A stretch of DNA of 64,000 nucleotides from CAVQRB01 sp963715055 (GTDB lineage Bacteria > Pseudomonadota > Alphaproteobacteria > Rhodobacterales > Rhodobacteraceae). Below the pieces are notes generated by a model that was not told where the DNA came from, made no database searches, and worked only from the letters and a program-made list of their open reading frames with translations. Shown piece by piece: positions 26,856 through 36,043 of this stretch. Numbering within the stretch: the first letter of the stretch is position 1; each line of letters begins with the position of its first letter. The DNA lies in contig CAVQRB010000018.1 of NCBI GenBank assembly GCA_963715055.1, positions 310,001 through 374,000 of the forward strand, given 5' to 3'. A program made the position numbers and the translations under genes.

Positions 26856-29489
26856 ATGACCGTCACGCCGATGATGGCGCAATATCTCGATCTGAAAGCG
26901 CAGTATCAGGACGCCCTGCTCTTCTACCGGATGGGTGATTTCTACGAGATGTTTTTCGATGATGCGGTCGCCGCTGCCGAAGCCCTGGACATCGCCCTGA
27001 CAAAGCGCGGCAAGCATGATGGCGACGACATTCCCATGTGCGGCGTGCCGGTGCACGCTGCCGAAAGCTACCTGCTGACCCTCATTCGCAAGGGTTTCCG
27101 GGTCGCGGTCTGCGAGCAGATGGAAAGCCCGGCTGAGGCGAAGAAAAGAGGCTCTAAATCGGTGGTAAAGCGGGATGTGGTGCGCCTTGTCACCCCCGGT
27201 ACGCTGACCGAGGAGGCCTTGCTGGAAGCACGGCGGCACAATTTCCTCGCGGCCCTTGCCGAGGTGCGCGGCGCACAGGCGCTCGCGTGGGTCGATATTT
27301 CCACAGGTGCGTTTCACGTGATGGCGCTCCCGCCCGTGAAGCTGGGCCCGGAGCTTGCCCGCCTCGCTCCATCAGAACTTGTCGTGTCGGAGAGCCGCGA
27401 AGCCGAACTGTTGCCGCTCCTTCACGACTTCGACCTGTCCGTGACACCGCTTGCGCGCTCGGCATTTGACAGCACGGGTGGCGAGAAACGGCTCTGCGAT
27501 CACTTCGGGGTCGGCACTCTCGATGCATTCGGCAGTTTTTCCCGCGCCGAAGTATCGGCAATGGGCGCTCTGATTTCCTATCTCGATCTGACGCAGAAAG
27601 GGCGGATGCCGCTGCTCCTGCCGCCACAAAGGGAGAGTGAAGCCCGCAGTGTTCAGATCGATGCCGCGACACGGCGCAATCTGGAATTGACGCAGTCTCT
27701 TTCGGGCGGCCGGGCGGGATCGCTCCTTTCGGTGCTCGACCGGACTGTGACGCCAGGTGGCGCGAGGCTTCTCGACAGGCGCTTGTCCAGCCCCTCCCGT
27801 ATGCTGGAGGTCGTGAATTCGCGCCTCGATGCCGTCGGGTTCTTCCATGCGGAAGCCGCCTTGAGGCGGCGCGTTCGGGATGATTTGCGCAAGGTTCCTG
27901 ACATCGACCGCGCCTTGTCCCGCCTCTCGCTCGATCGAGGTGGTCCGCGCGATCTGGCCGCGATCCGAAACGGTCTGTCGCAGGCGGCGATCCTCGCGGA
28001 CGCGCTCGGCAAACATGATCTGCCGGAGGTTCTGGCGTCGGCAGCGGAAGATATGACTGGACATGACGCGCTCATCGAGAGGCTTGACACGGCACTCGTG
28101 GCTGAGCCGCCGCTTCTATTGCGCGATGGCGGGTTCGTGGCCGCGGAACATGACCCGGATCTCGATGAAGCGCGGCAACTGCGTGACGAAGGGCGCGGCG
28201 TCATCGCCCGAATGCAGAAGAAATTCGTCACTGATACAGGTATTTCTTCGCTGAAGATCAAGCACAACAATGTGCTGGGCTACTTCGTCGAAACCCCCTC
28301 GACCCATGCAGACCGGATGCTTTCGCCGCCGCTATCCGACGTTTTCATCCATCGCCAAACGACCGCAAATCAGGTCCGCTTCACCACGGTCGAACTGTCG
28401 GAGATGGAAACGAAGATCCTCAATGCCGGGGCAAGGTCGCTGGAAATCGAGAAGCGCATCTTCGAGGAGCTGCGCGCGGAAGTTCTTAGTCACGCCGCCA
28501 GGATATCACTAACCGCTTCGGCACTTTCGGAAGTCGATCTCGCCTCCGGATTGGCGGAACTGGCCGTAACCCAGGATTGGGTGCGGCCCAAAGTCGATGA
28601 TAGCCGTGCCTTTCGGATCACAGGCGCCCGTCATCCCGTGGTCGAGGACGCGCTGCGAAAACAGGGCGGCGCGCCCTTTATCGCCAACGACTGCGATCTG
28701 AGCGCGGAGCAAGGCGCGGCCATCTGGCTTCTGACTGGCCCGAACATGGCGGGCAAATCGACCTTTCTGCGGCAGAATGCGATCATCGCCCTTCTGGCCC
28801 AGATGGGCAGTTTCGTACCTGCGGAAGCCGCCCACATCGGCCTGATCAGCCAGTTGTTCAGCCGCGTCGGGGCCTCCGACGATCTGGCCCGGGGCAGGTC
28901 CACCTTCATGGTGGAGATGGTGGAGACCGCCGCGATCCTCAACCAGGCTGACGACAGGGCGCTTGTCATTCTGGACGAGATCGGGCGCGGGACCGCGACC
29001 TACGACGGGCTTTCCATCGCCTGGGCCACGCTGGAACACCTGCACGATGTAAACGGATGCCGCGCCCTTTTCGCGACGCACTACCATGAAATGACGACGC
29101 TCGCGGGTAAGCTGTCAGGTGTCGACAACGCAACCGTCGCCGTCAAGGAATGGGAGGGTGAGGTGATTTTCCTGCACGAGGTACGCAAGGGCGCTGCCGA
29201 CCGCTCCTACGGTGTGCAGGTGGCGCAGTTGGCGGGGCTCCCGGCGTCGGTCATCGCCCGTGCGCGGGTCGTGCTGGAAGCCTTGGAGAAAGGTGAGCGA
29301 GAAGGCGGTGTGAAACAGAAAACCCTGATCGACGACCTGCCGCTGTTTTCGGTCACTGCAACGCAACCGGTGAAGCCTGCGAAAAAATCCGCTCTCGAAG
29401 AGGAACTGGCCCGCGTTCACCCGGACGAATTGACGCCGAAACAGGCATTGGAGCTTCTTTACAAACTGAAAGAGGCGGCCAATTCCTGA
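26856..29489 (+). CDS. mutS: DNA mismatch repair protein MutS
   Basis: An 877-aa mismatch sensor. The N-terminal mismatch-contact motif is GDFYEMF (Phe-x-Glu). The ATPase has Walker A GPNMAGKSTFLRQ and Walker B ALVILDEIGRGT, with the nearby FATHYHEM. The length is normal. The stop codon falls in the loop of a hairpin that may terminate transcription. It is divergent from maeB with a 123-bp gap. Confidence 0.97.
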   Translation: MTVTPMMAQYLDLKAQYQDALLFYRMGDFYEMFFDDAVAAAEALDIALTKRGKHDGDDIPMCGVPVHAAESYLLTLIRKGFRVAVCEQMESPAEAKKRGSKSVVKRDVVRLVTPGTLTEEALLEARRHNFLAALAEVRGAQALAWVDISTGAFHVMALPPVKLGPELARLAPSELVVSESREAELLPLLHDFDLSVTPLARSAFDSTGGEKRLCDHFGVGTLDAFGSFSRAEVSAMGALISYLDLTQKGRMPLLLPPQRESEARSVQIDAATRRNLELTQSLSGGRAGSLLSVLDRTVTPGGARLLDRRLSSPSRMLEVVNSRLDAVGFFHAEAALRRRVRDDLRKVPDIDRALSRLSLDRGGPRDLAAIRNGLSQAAILADALGKHDLPEVLASAAEDMTGHDALIERLDTALVAEPPLLLRDGGFVAAEHDPDLDEARQLRDEGRGVIARMQKKFVTDTGISSLKIKHNNVLGYFVETPSTHADRMLSPPLSDVFIHRQTTANQVRFTTVELSEMETKILNAGARSLEIEKRIFEELRAEVLSHAARISLTASALSEVDLASGLAELAVTQDWVRPKVDDSRAFRITGARHPVVEDALRKQGGAPFIANDCDLSAEQGAAIWLLTGPNMAGKSTFLRQNAIIALLAQMGSFVPAEAAHIGLISQLFSRVGASDDLARGRSTFMVEMVETAAILNQADDRALVILDEIGRGTATYDGLSIAWATLEHLHDVNGCRALFATHYHEMTTLAGKLSGVDNATVAVKEWEGEVIFLHEVRKGAADRSYGVQVAQLAGLPASVIARARVVLEALEKGEREGGVKQKTLIDDLPLFSVTATQPVKPAKKSALEEELARVHPDELTPKQALELLYKLKEAANS

Positions 29490-29497
29490 CCGCCTCT
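29471..29497. terminator. Putative hairpin terminator between mutS and grpE
   Basis: Inverted repeat AGAGGCGG (29471-29478) and CCGCCTCT (29490-29497) with an 11-base loop containing the mutS stop codon. An interrupted T-rich run (ATTGATTTGTTCTT) follows. The stem could serve convergent grpE as well. Confidence 0.55.
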
Positions 29498-29517
29498 ATT
29501 GATTTGTTCTTCAAAAC

Positions 29518-30081
29518 TCAGTTCGCAGGAGAGGAAGACACCCCGACCTGCGCCGGCCGCAGCAAACGGTCGTGCAGCATGAAGCCTTCGGCCGCGACCT
29601 GAATGATGTCGCCTGCCTTGGTGCCCGGAACCGGCGCTTCGAACATCGCCTGATGGTGCTGCGGGTCGAACCGGTCGCCGACTTGCGGCGCGATGACCTC
29701 GATCCCATGCTTCTTGAACACGCTTAGCAACTCGCGCATCGTCAGTTCAATCCCTTCGATCAGGGCAGCATTCGCCTGCTTCTGCTCGTCGCCGACAGTT
29801 TCCAGCGCGCGCTTGAGATTGTCGTAGACGGGGAGCATGTCGCGCGAGAGTTTCGATCCGCCGTAATTCTCCGCCTCTCGCCGGTCCCGCTCCGATCGTT
29901 TGCGGGCGTTCTCAGCGTCGGCAAGGGCGCGCATGAAGCGGTCCTTCAACTCGTCCCGTTCCGCGCGCAACTGTTCGATCTCGAGAGCCTCCTCGTCGAT
30001 TTCCAGCATTTCATCGGCGTATTCTTCCGCTTCCGCGGACTCAATATCGTCCAGGAATTCTTCGTTTTTCCGCTCTGCCAT
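29518..30081 (-). CDS. grpE: Nucleotide exchange factor GrpE
   Basis: A 187-aa co-chaperone that drives ADP release from DnaK. An acidic N-terminal stretch leads into a long coiled coil (EALEIEQLRAERDELKDRF). The conserved beta domain follows, with DRFDPQHHQAMFE near residue 145 and a KAGDIIQVAAEGFMLHDRLL block. It lies 9 bp downstream of hrcA, so the repressor and the chaperone factor form one transcript. Confidence 0.95.
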   Translation of the reverse strand: MAERKNEEFLDDIESAEAEEYADEMLEIDEEALEIEQLRAERDELKDRFMRALADAENARKRSERDRREAENYGGSKLSRDMLPVYDNLKRALETVGDEQKQANAALIEGIELTMRELLSVFKKHGIEVIAPQVGDRFDPQHHQAMFEAPVPGTKAGDIIQVAAEGFMLHDRLLRPAQVGVSSSPAN

Positions 30082-30090
30082 CTTTCACCT

Positions 30091-31155
30091 CTAGCTCCGG
30101 TCGGAGATCAGTTTTCCGACCAGCTGTGCCGTGTAATTCACGATCGGCACAATACGTCCATAATTCAGTCGTGTCGGACCAATGACACCGACGGCGCCAA
30201 TGATCTTTCGATCAGAGTTCATATATGGGGAAACGACCAGAGAGGAACCCGAAAGTGAAAAAAGTTTGTTCTCTGAACCGATAAAAATGCGCACACCCTC
30301 GCCGCCTTCGGCCAGTTCGAGGAATTCCGCGATGTCGCGCTTGCGCTCCAGGTCGTCAAAAAGCTTGCGGATACGCTCCAGATCGGCGGATTCGCCGCTG
30401 TCGCCCAGAAGGTTGGACCGACCGCGGACGATCAACCGTTCGATCTGGTCGCCCTCACCCTGCCAGACGGCGAGGCCGCTCTGGACCATCTCCTGCGCCA
30501 GCGAATCGATCTCCTGTCGCCGCTGCTCGATTTCCTTGCGCATGGCACCGTGCAATTCGCCGATGGTCTTGCCTTCGATCAGGGCATTGAGGAAATTCGC
30601 AGCTTCGCGCATCGAACTTGGCGTCTGCCCCGGCGGCGGCGTGAACAGGCGGTTTTCCACATGTCCATCGGCAAAGACCAGAACCACCAGCGCGCGGTCG
30701 GGCGAGAGCGAGACGAATTCGATGTGCTTGATCGGCGCTTCGCGTTTCGGGGTCAGAACCAGCGACGCGCCATGTGTCACCCCGGACAAGGCGGAGCCCA
30801 CGCGGTCGAGCAGGCCACCCACATCCTGCGTGTCGGAGCCGAGCGTTGCGTCGATCTTCTCGCGGTCGGTCTCGTCCGGATTGCCAATCTCGAGAAGCCC
30901 ATCAACGAACATCCGCAGCCCGAGCTGGGTGGGAATACGTCCGGCGCTGACATGCGGGCTGTCCAGAAGTCCGAGGTATTCAAGGTCCTGCATCACATTG
31001 CGAATGGTCGCCGCACTGACCTTTTCGCTGAAATCGCGCGTCAGGGTGCGTGAGCCGACTGGCAACCCGTCCGCAAGATAGCCCTCCACGACACGCCGGA
31101 ACACTTCCCGCGACCGTTCGTTCATCTCGCCGATGATGTTTGCTTTTTCGTTCAT
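30091..31155 (-). CDS. hrcA: Heat-inducible transcription repressor HrcA
   Basis: A 354-aa repressor that binds CIRCE operators upstream of chaperone genes such as groESL. The N-terminal winged helix (ERSREVFRRVVEGYL, SAATIRNVMQDLE, HVSAGRIPTQLGLRMFVDGLL) is typical. The C-terminal half ends in the VIGPTRLNYGRIVPIVNYTA block. No CIRCE palindrome is visible in the window. ATG 31155 is used; ATG 31125 is an alternative. Confidence 0.95.
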   Translation of the reverse strand: MNEKANIIGEMNERSREVFRRVVEGYLADGLPVGSRTLTRDFSEKVSAATIRNVMQDLEYLGLLDSPHVSAGRIPTQLGLRMFVDGLLEIGNPDETDREKIDATLGSDTQDVGGLLDRVGSALSGVTHGASLVLTPKREAPIKHIEFVSLSPDRALVVLVFADGHVENRLFTPPPGQTPSSMREAANFLNALIEGKTIGELHGAMRKEIEQRRQEIDSLAQEMVQSGLAVWQGEGDQIERLIVRGRSNLLGDSGESADLERIRKLFDDLERKRDIAEFLELAEGGEGVRIFIGSENKLFSLSGSSLVVSPYMNSDRKIIGAVGVIGPTRLNYGRIVPIVNYTAQLVGKLISDRS

Positions 31156-31267
31156 GGCACCATCCTAGACCACATGAGATAAAAGCATAAGACCAACAAA
31201 TTTCAATCGGGCTTGCATCCGGACCATCCGGGGCGGTATCCGGAAGAACACATCAGAAGGATAGTCC
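31156..31267. promoter_or_regulatory. Divergent promoter region of hrcA and rph
   Basis: A 112-bp gap between the divergent genes. The right side holds GAAGGATAG as the rph ribosome-binding site. On the minus strand a TTGAAA hexamer lies upstream of hrcA, but its partner element is weak, so no promoter class is assigned. Confidence 0.35.
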
Positions 31268-31981
31268 ATGCGCCCCTCCGGTCGAGAATTGAACGAAATG
31301 CGGTCCGTTTCCATCGAGACGGGTTTCACGAAGCACGCGGAGGGCTCTGCGCTGATCAAGATGGGTGACACACATGTCCTGTGCACCGCCACCATCGAGG
31401 ATCGCGTGCCGCCTTTCATCAAGGGCTCCGGCCTTGGCTGGGTGACGGCGGAATACGGGATGTTGCCGCGCGCCACGAACACGCGCATGCGGCGGGAGGC
31501 GGCCTCCGGCAAGCAAGGCGGGCGGACCGTCGAAATCCAGCGCCTCATCGGGCGATCGCTCCGCGCCGGCGTGGACCGGGTTGCCTTGGGCGAACGCCAG
31601 ATCACGGTAGATTGCGACGTGCTTCAGGCCGATGGCGGGACTCGCTGCGCGTCGATCACCGGCGGTTGGGTCGCACTGCGGCTCGCGGTGAACAAATTGA
31701 TGAAAGCCGGGGATGTGATCAGTGATCCGATGGTCGATCCTGTAGCGGCTATCAGTTGCGGCATCTACGCGGGCCAGCCAGTGCTCGATCTTGATTACCC
31801 TGAGGATTCCGAAGCCGGTGTGGATGGGAATTTCATCATGACCGGATCGCATCGTCTGATCGAGGTGCAGATGAGTGCCGAAGGCGCCACCTATTCGCGT
31901 CAACAGATGAACTCGCTGATGGACCTAGCGGAAAAGGGTGTGACGGAACTCGTCGACGTCCAGAAAGCCGCCGTTTCATGA
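31268..31981 (+). CDS. rph: Ribonuclease PH
   Basis: A 237-aa phosphorolytic exoribonuclease that trims tRNA 3' ends. Family blocks are present in order: MRPSGRELNEMR, GSALIKMGDTHVLCTATIED, GRSLRAGVD, ITVDCDVLQADGGTR and SVGIYAG-like SCGIYAGQPVLDLDY. Start ATG at 31268 follows GAAGGATAG. Its end overlaps rdgB by 4 bp, and the rph-rdgB-hemW order is common in alphaproteobacteria. Confidence 0.96.
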   Translation: MRPSGRELNEMRSVSIETGFTKHAEGSALIKMGDTHVLCTATIEDRVPPFIKGSGLGWVTAEYGMLPRATNTRMRREAASGKQGGRTVEIQRLIGRSLRAGVDRVALGERQITVDCDVLQADGGTRCASITGGWVALRLAVNKLMKAGDVISDPMVDPVAAISCGIYAGQPVLDLDYPEDSEAGVDGNFIMTGSHRLIEVQMSAEGATYSRQQMNSLMDLAEKGVTELVDVQKAAVS

Positions 31982-32589
31982 CGCGCCGCTTCGACGACAG
32001 CCGTATTCTCGTGGCGACCCATAACGCGGGCAAGCTGGAAGAAATGCAACAGCTTTTTGCGCCCTATGGCGTCGATGTTGTCGGAGCCGCCGAAATGAAC
32101 CTGCCCGAACCGGAAGAGACTGAAGACAGCTTTCTGGGCAATGCGCGGATCAAGGCGCGTGCGGCCGTCGCCGCGACCGGATTGCCGGCCCTCGCGGATG
32201 ATTCCGGTATCGAGGTGGAGGCTCTGGGCGGGCAGCCTGGCGTTTTCACCGCGAATTGGGCCGAAACGCCGAACGGGCGCGATTTCATCCATGCGATGAC
32301 CCTCACCCATGAGAAACTTGAAGCCGTTCAGGCGCCGCATCCACGTCGGGCGTCTTTTCGGGCCACTCTGGTACTCGCCTGGCCAGACGGTCATGAAGAG
32401 GTTTTCGAGGGCAAGGTTGACGGGACATTGGTCTGGCCCTTTCGAGGGCAGACCGGGCATGGCTACGACCCGATGTTCAAACCAGACGGCTATGCCCTGA
32501 CCTTCGCCGAGATGGACCCTGCGGAAAAGAACCGGATCAGCCATCGCGCCGATGCCTTCACCAAACTGATCGCAGGGTGTTTTGGCTGA
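31978..32589 (+). CDS. rdgB: Non-canonical purine NTP pyrophosphatase (RdgB/HAM1)
   Basis: A 203-aa enzyme that removes ITP, dITP and XTP from nucleotide pools. The substrate motif ILVATHNAGKLEEM is at the N-terminus, LADDSGIEVEALGGQPGVF in the middle and GHGYDPMFKP later, followed by the SHRADAF block. The start overlaps rph by ATGA, and the end overlaps hemW by 8 bp, so all three are translationally coupled. Confidence 0.96.
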   Translation: MTRRFDDSRILVATHNAGKLEEMQQLFAPYGVDVVGAAEMNLPEPEETEDSFLGNARIKARAAVAATGLPALADDSGIEVEALGGQPGVFTANWAETPNGRDFIHAMTLTHEKLEAVQAPHPRRASFRATLVLAWPDGHEEVFEGKVDGTLVWPFRGQTGHGYDPMFKPDGYALTFAEMDPAEKNRISHRADAFTKLIAGCFG

Positions 32590-33790
32590 AGATTGGGAAA
32601 ATGGCGGCTTCGGCCTCTATATTCACTGGCCTTTCTGCGAGGCTAAATGCCCCTATTGCGACTTCAACAGCCACGTGTCGCGCAGTATCGACCAGATCGC
32701 GTGGCGGGAAGCCTACCTCAAGGAACTGAAGCGCGGCACCTCGGAGACCCCGGGCCGAGTGCTGCGATCCGTATTCTTCGGCGGGGGCACGCCGAGCCTG
32801 ATGGAGCCGGAGACCGTCGCAGCCGTCATCGAAGAGATCCGCAGATCATGGCCGGTTGCGAACGACCTTGAGATCACGCTCGAAGCCAATCCGAGTTCGG
32901 TCGAGGCGGGTCGCTTCCGTGCGTACCGGCAAGCCGGGGTTAACCGTATTTCGATGGGCATTCAGGCGCTCAACGATTCCGATTTGCAGCGATTGGGCCG
33001 TATCCATACGGTAGCGGATGCAAAGGCCGCCTTCGACATCGCGCGCAAGGAATTCGACCGTGTCAGCTTCGATCTGATCTATGCCCGGCAGGACCAGGGG
33101 CTGAAAGACTGGGAGCGTGAATTGCGCGAAGCATTGTCGATGGCCGTGGATCATCTGTCGCTCTACCAGTTGACGATCGAACAAGGCACCGCCTTCGGGG
33201 ACAGATATAACGCGGGCAAGCTGCGCGGATTGCCGGACGATGATCTCGGCGCAGACCTCTACGCGCTGACGCAGGACATCTGCGCGGATCACGGGTTGCC
33301 GGCCTATGAGGTATCGAACCATGCAAGGGATGGTGCGCAATCCCGGCACAATCTCGTCTATTGGCGTTATGGCGATTATCTTGGCATCGGCCCCGGCGCG
33401 CACGGCCGTCTGACAAAGGGCGGCGTCCGCTGGGCGACGGAGGCGCATGCCGCCCCGGGAAAATGGTTGAACTCGGTGGATGAGAATGCGGCGGAGAAAC
33501 CACGCGAAGCGCTGTCGTCACGGGATCAGTGCAGCGAGTTTCTCCTGATGGGCCTGCGTCTGAAAGAAGGAATTGACCTAAGGCGCTACAATGAGCTCTC
33601 GCCGAAACCGTTGTGCGAGGCAACCCTGGCCGACTTGCAGGGCCTCGGAATGATAGACGTGACAAGAGACAGAATAATCGTTTCAGATCAAGGTTTTATG
33701 ATACTGAACGCGGTGATTTCACGCCTGCTGGACGATCAGGACCCGCCCAGCATCCGGCACAGGTCATCAAGCTCTTCCAGCGAGCCATAG
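32582..33790 (+). CDS. hemW: Radical SAM heme chaperone HemW
   Basis: A 402-aa radical SAM protein. The cluster motif is CEAKCPYC at residues about 19-26, with LYIHWPFC before it and FFGGGTPSLM after it. HemW proteins are CoproIII-oxidase-like heme chaperones and not true HemN. Translation appears to start at a TTG inside the end of rdgB. The C-terminal tail overlaps the convergent parB by 55 bp and ends in a serine-rich run, which is unusual and may be a late extension. Confidence 0.92.
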   Translation: MAEDWENGGFGLYIHWPFCEAKCPYCDFNSHVSRSIDQIAWREAYLKELKRGTSETPGRVLRSVFFGGGTPSLMEPETVAAVIEEIRRSWPVANDLEITLEANPSSVEAGRFRAYRQAGVNRISMGIQALNDSDLQRLGRIHTVADAKAAFDIARKEFDRVSFDLIYARQDQGLKDWERELREALSMAVDHLSLYQLTIEQGTAFGDRYNAGKLRGLPDDDLGADLYALTQDICADHGLPAYEVSNHARDGAQSRHNLVYWRYGDYLGIGPGAHGRLTKGGVRWATEAHAAPGKWLNSVDENAAEKPREALSSRDQCSEFLLMGLRLKEGIDLRRYNELSPKPLCEATLADLQGLGMIDVTRDRIIVSDQGFMILNAVISRLLDDQDPPSIRHRSSSSSSEP

Positions 33791-34620
33791 TGCAGCGTCA
33801 TCTGCCCGCTTTCCTGTCCGGGTCTATGTGTCAGAACAACCTTCATGCCAAGGGTTGCGGAGAGATCGGCCTCGAGAGCCTTCGTGTCGGCGTCTTTCTC
33901 CGTGCCCGAGACATCCCGTTTCGGTCCGGGGCTTTCCTCTGATCCAGCTTCGGCCTTTTTGACCAGCGCTTCCGTGGCCCGCACCGAAAGCCCTTCTCGA
34001 ATGATCTGTTGCGCGAGCCTCAAAGGATCGTTTGCCGTCACCAAGGCCCTTGCATGGCCCGCCGAGAGATCGCCTTTGCGGACGTGGTCCAGCACAGCTT
34101 CCGGCAAGGTCAAAAGACGCAGCAGGTTGGCAATGTGGCTTCGGCTTTTGCCGAGCGCTTCCGACATTTTCTCCTGCGTATGTCCAAACCTGTCCATCAG
34201 CTGACGATAGCCGGCCGCTTCCTCGATCGGGTTGAGGTCCGCCCGCTGGATGTTTTCGATGATCGCAACTTCAAGCACTTCCGTATCGCTGAACTCGCGC
34301 ACGATCACCGGGATTTCGTGAAGCTGGGCAATCTGCGCGGCGCGCCAACGGCGCTCCCCGGCCACGATTTCGAACCGGTCTTCGGCAAGTTGCCGAACGA
34401 TCAACGGCTGGATGATGCCCTTTTCCTTGATCGAAGACGCGAGATCCGCCAAGTCGGTTTCGCTGAACCTTTTCCGGGGCTGTTCCGGGTTGGGCGAAAT
34501 CCGCTCGATCGGCAAGCGTCGTTCCGCCGCAACCGGACCTGCGCTTGCAACCTTTTCCGTTTCCGCAACGTCCGACATCAATGCGGACAAGCCACGACCC
34601 AATCCTCGCTTGCGTTCCAT
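33736..34620 (-). CDS. parB: Chromosome partitioning protein ParB
   Basis: A 294-aa CTPase and parS-binding protein. It starts MERKRGLGRGLSALMSD, then has the PNPEQPRKRF and FEIVAGERRWRAAQ blocks of the N-terminal domain. The helix-turn-helix (SEALGKSRSHIANLLRLL) follows, and the C-terminal dimer domain ends near LHYGSLEELDDLC. It lies 9 bp after parA. Two perfect parS sites lie 1.4-3.3 kb upstream, in rsmG and mnmG. Confidence 0.96.
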   Translation of the reverse strand: MERKRGLGRGLSALMSDVAETEKVASAGPVAAERRLPIERISPNPEQPRKRFSETDLADLASSIKEKGIIQPLIVRQLAEDRFEIVAGERRWRAAQIAQLHEIPVIVREFSDTEVLEVAIIENIQRADLNPIEEAAGYRQLMDRFGHTQEKMSEALGKSRSHIANLLRLLTLPEAVLDHVRKGDLSAGHARALVTANDPLRLAQQIIREGLSVRATEALVKKAEAGSEESPGPKRDVSGTEKDADTKALEADLSATLGMKVVLTHRPGQESGQMTLHYGSLEELDDLCRMLGGS

Positions 34621-34629
34621 ACCCGCCCC

Positions 34630-35439
34630 CTATGCGACCTTCAGTTCGTTTTTTTTCAACATTTCTGCGGCCAGGGCACGATAGGCTTCGGCCCCCTTCG
34701 ACGCTGTATCATACGTGAGCACCGGCATTGCGAAAGACGGCGCCTCGCTGACACGCACGTTCCGCGGGATGCGCGTCTGAAACACCAGATCCCCCAGATT
34801 ATCCCGCGCATCCTGCTCGACCTGCAAGGACAGATTGTTGCGCTGATCATACATTGTCAGCACCACACCCTCGATCCGCAGGTCCTTGTTGCCAGACTGA
34901 CGCACTTCCCGAATGGTCAGCATCAGTTGCGACAACCCTTCCAGTGCGAAAAACTCGCTTTGCAGTGGAACCAGAACCGAATGCGCCGCAATCATTGCAT
35001 TGACCGTAAGCAGGTTGAGCGACGGCGGGCAATCGATCAGGATGAAGTCCAGATTGAAATCATCCATCGGGGTCTGCCGCAAGGCGTCGTGCAACAGAAA
35101 GCTTCTTTTCTCGTTTGAAATCAACTCTATATCGGCAGAGCTCAGGTCCACCGTGGCCGGCACGATCAACAGACCCGGCGTCACTGTCGGCATGATGACG
35201 GAGTTCAGGTTCACATCATCGAGCAGCAAGTCATAGGTTGTATACTCGCGATCCTCGACCTCGATCCCGAGGCCGGTCGAAGCATTACCTTGCGGATCGA
35301 GATCGATCACGAGGACGCGCTTGCCCGACTCGGCCAAGGCTGCTGCAAGGTTGATCGTCGTCGTCGTTTTCCCGACACCGCCCTTTTGGTTTGCGACAGC
35401 AATGATTTTCGGACCCTTGGGGCGCGACAGATCAGACAC
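34630..35439 (-). CDS. parA: Chromosome partitioning ATPase ParA
   Basis: A 269-aa Walker-type ATPase that moves ParB-bound origins. The deviant Walker A is KGGVGKTTTTINLAAALA, Walker A' VIDLDPQGNASTGLG and Walker B FILIDCPPSLN. It has no N-terminal helix-turn-helix extension, as expected of chromosomal ParA (Soj). The start overlaps rsmG by 8 bp. Confidence 0.97.
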   Translation of the reverse strand: MSDLSRPKGPKIIAVANQKGGVGKTTTTINLAAALAESGKRVLVIDLDPQGNASTGLGIEVEDREYTTYDLLLDDVNLNSVIMPTVTPGLLIVPATVDLSSADIELISNEKRSFLLHDALRQTPMDDFNLDFILIDCPPSLNLLTVNAMIAAHSVLVPLQSEFFALEGLSQLMLTIREVRQSGNKDLRIEGVVLTMYDQRNNLSLQVEQDARDNLGDLVFQTRIPRNVRVSEAPSFAMPVLTYDTASKGAEAYRALAAEMLKKNELKVA

Positions 35440-36043
35440 GTCGGATATCCTTTACTTCCAGAATGGCTGCGGCACGATCGGTTTTGCTTTCGTGGAAAAC
35501 CAGCGAAAAAAGCCACTGTTGTCTGGCGGCCTCCACTTCCTGTTCCCAGGTGGAGCCTTTGAGGAAAAGAGCCGAGCCGCCTCTTTTCAAGTGCCTCGAA
35601 GCGTAACCGAGAAGCGATGTGAGGTCTGCAAGCGCACGCGCCGAAACAACATCTGCGTCCAACCGTTTCAGGTCTTCGATTCTCTCGGAGTAAACAGTTG
35701 CCCGAAGCTCCAGCTCCCTGATGACTGTACGAAGAAAAACAGCCTTTCGATGGTCGCTTTCGACGAGTACGGTCTTTGACTCCGGCCTCTTTTCCTTCGC
35801 AAGGATTGCAACGACCAACCCGGGGAAGCCGCCACCGCTGCCAAAGTCGGCCCAAAGCCGCCACGAAGGTACTAGCTCAAAAATCTGAGCAGAATCAATA
35901 ATATGACGCGTCCAAACCTCATCGATTGTGGACTTCGAAACAAGATTGATCTTCTGATTCCACTTTTGTAAAAGCTCCTCGAGCCGCCTAAGTGCAGACA
36001 TTGTTTCACGTGAAACACTCAGGTTCTCCGACGCATTGATCAT
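35432..36043 (-). CDS. rsmG: 16S rRNA (guanine-N7) methyltransferase RsmG
   Basis: A 203-aa SAM-dependent enzyme that methylates G527 of 16S rRNA. SAM motif is WADFGSGGGFPGLVVAILA, and SARALADLTSLLGYASRHLK later in the protein is typical of GidB. A perfect parS palindrome lies in codons about 9-14, encoding VSRET. The start overlaps the mnmG stop by 4 bp. Confidence 0.95.
   Translation of the reverse strand: MINASENLSVSRETMSALRRLEELLQKWNQKINLVSKSTIDEVWTRHIIDSAQIFELVPSWRLWADFGSGGGFPGLVVAILAKEKRPESKTVLVESDHRKAVFLRTVIRELELRATVYSERIEDLKRLDADVVSARALADLTSLLGYASRHLKRGGSALFLKGSTWEQEVEAARQQWLFSLVFHESKTDRAAAILEVKDIRRV
36002..36017. other. parS site (perfect 16-bp palindrome) in the 5' end of rsmG
   Basis: TGTTTCACGTGAAACA, the consensus ParB-binding centromere. 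It lies in rsmG coding sequence about 560 bp upstream of parA and about 5.1 kb from the putative oriC. Confidence 0.93.

Noticed and set aside
26733..27317. Upstream extension of the maeB frame to 27317
   Set aside because: It runs antisense to mutS and across the divergent promoter region; homologous malic enzymes start at the ATG at 26732.
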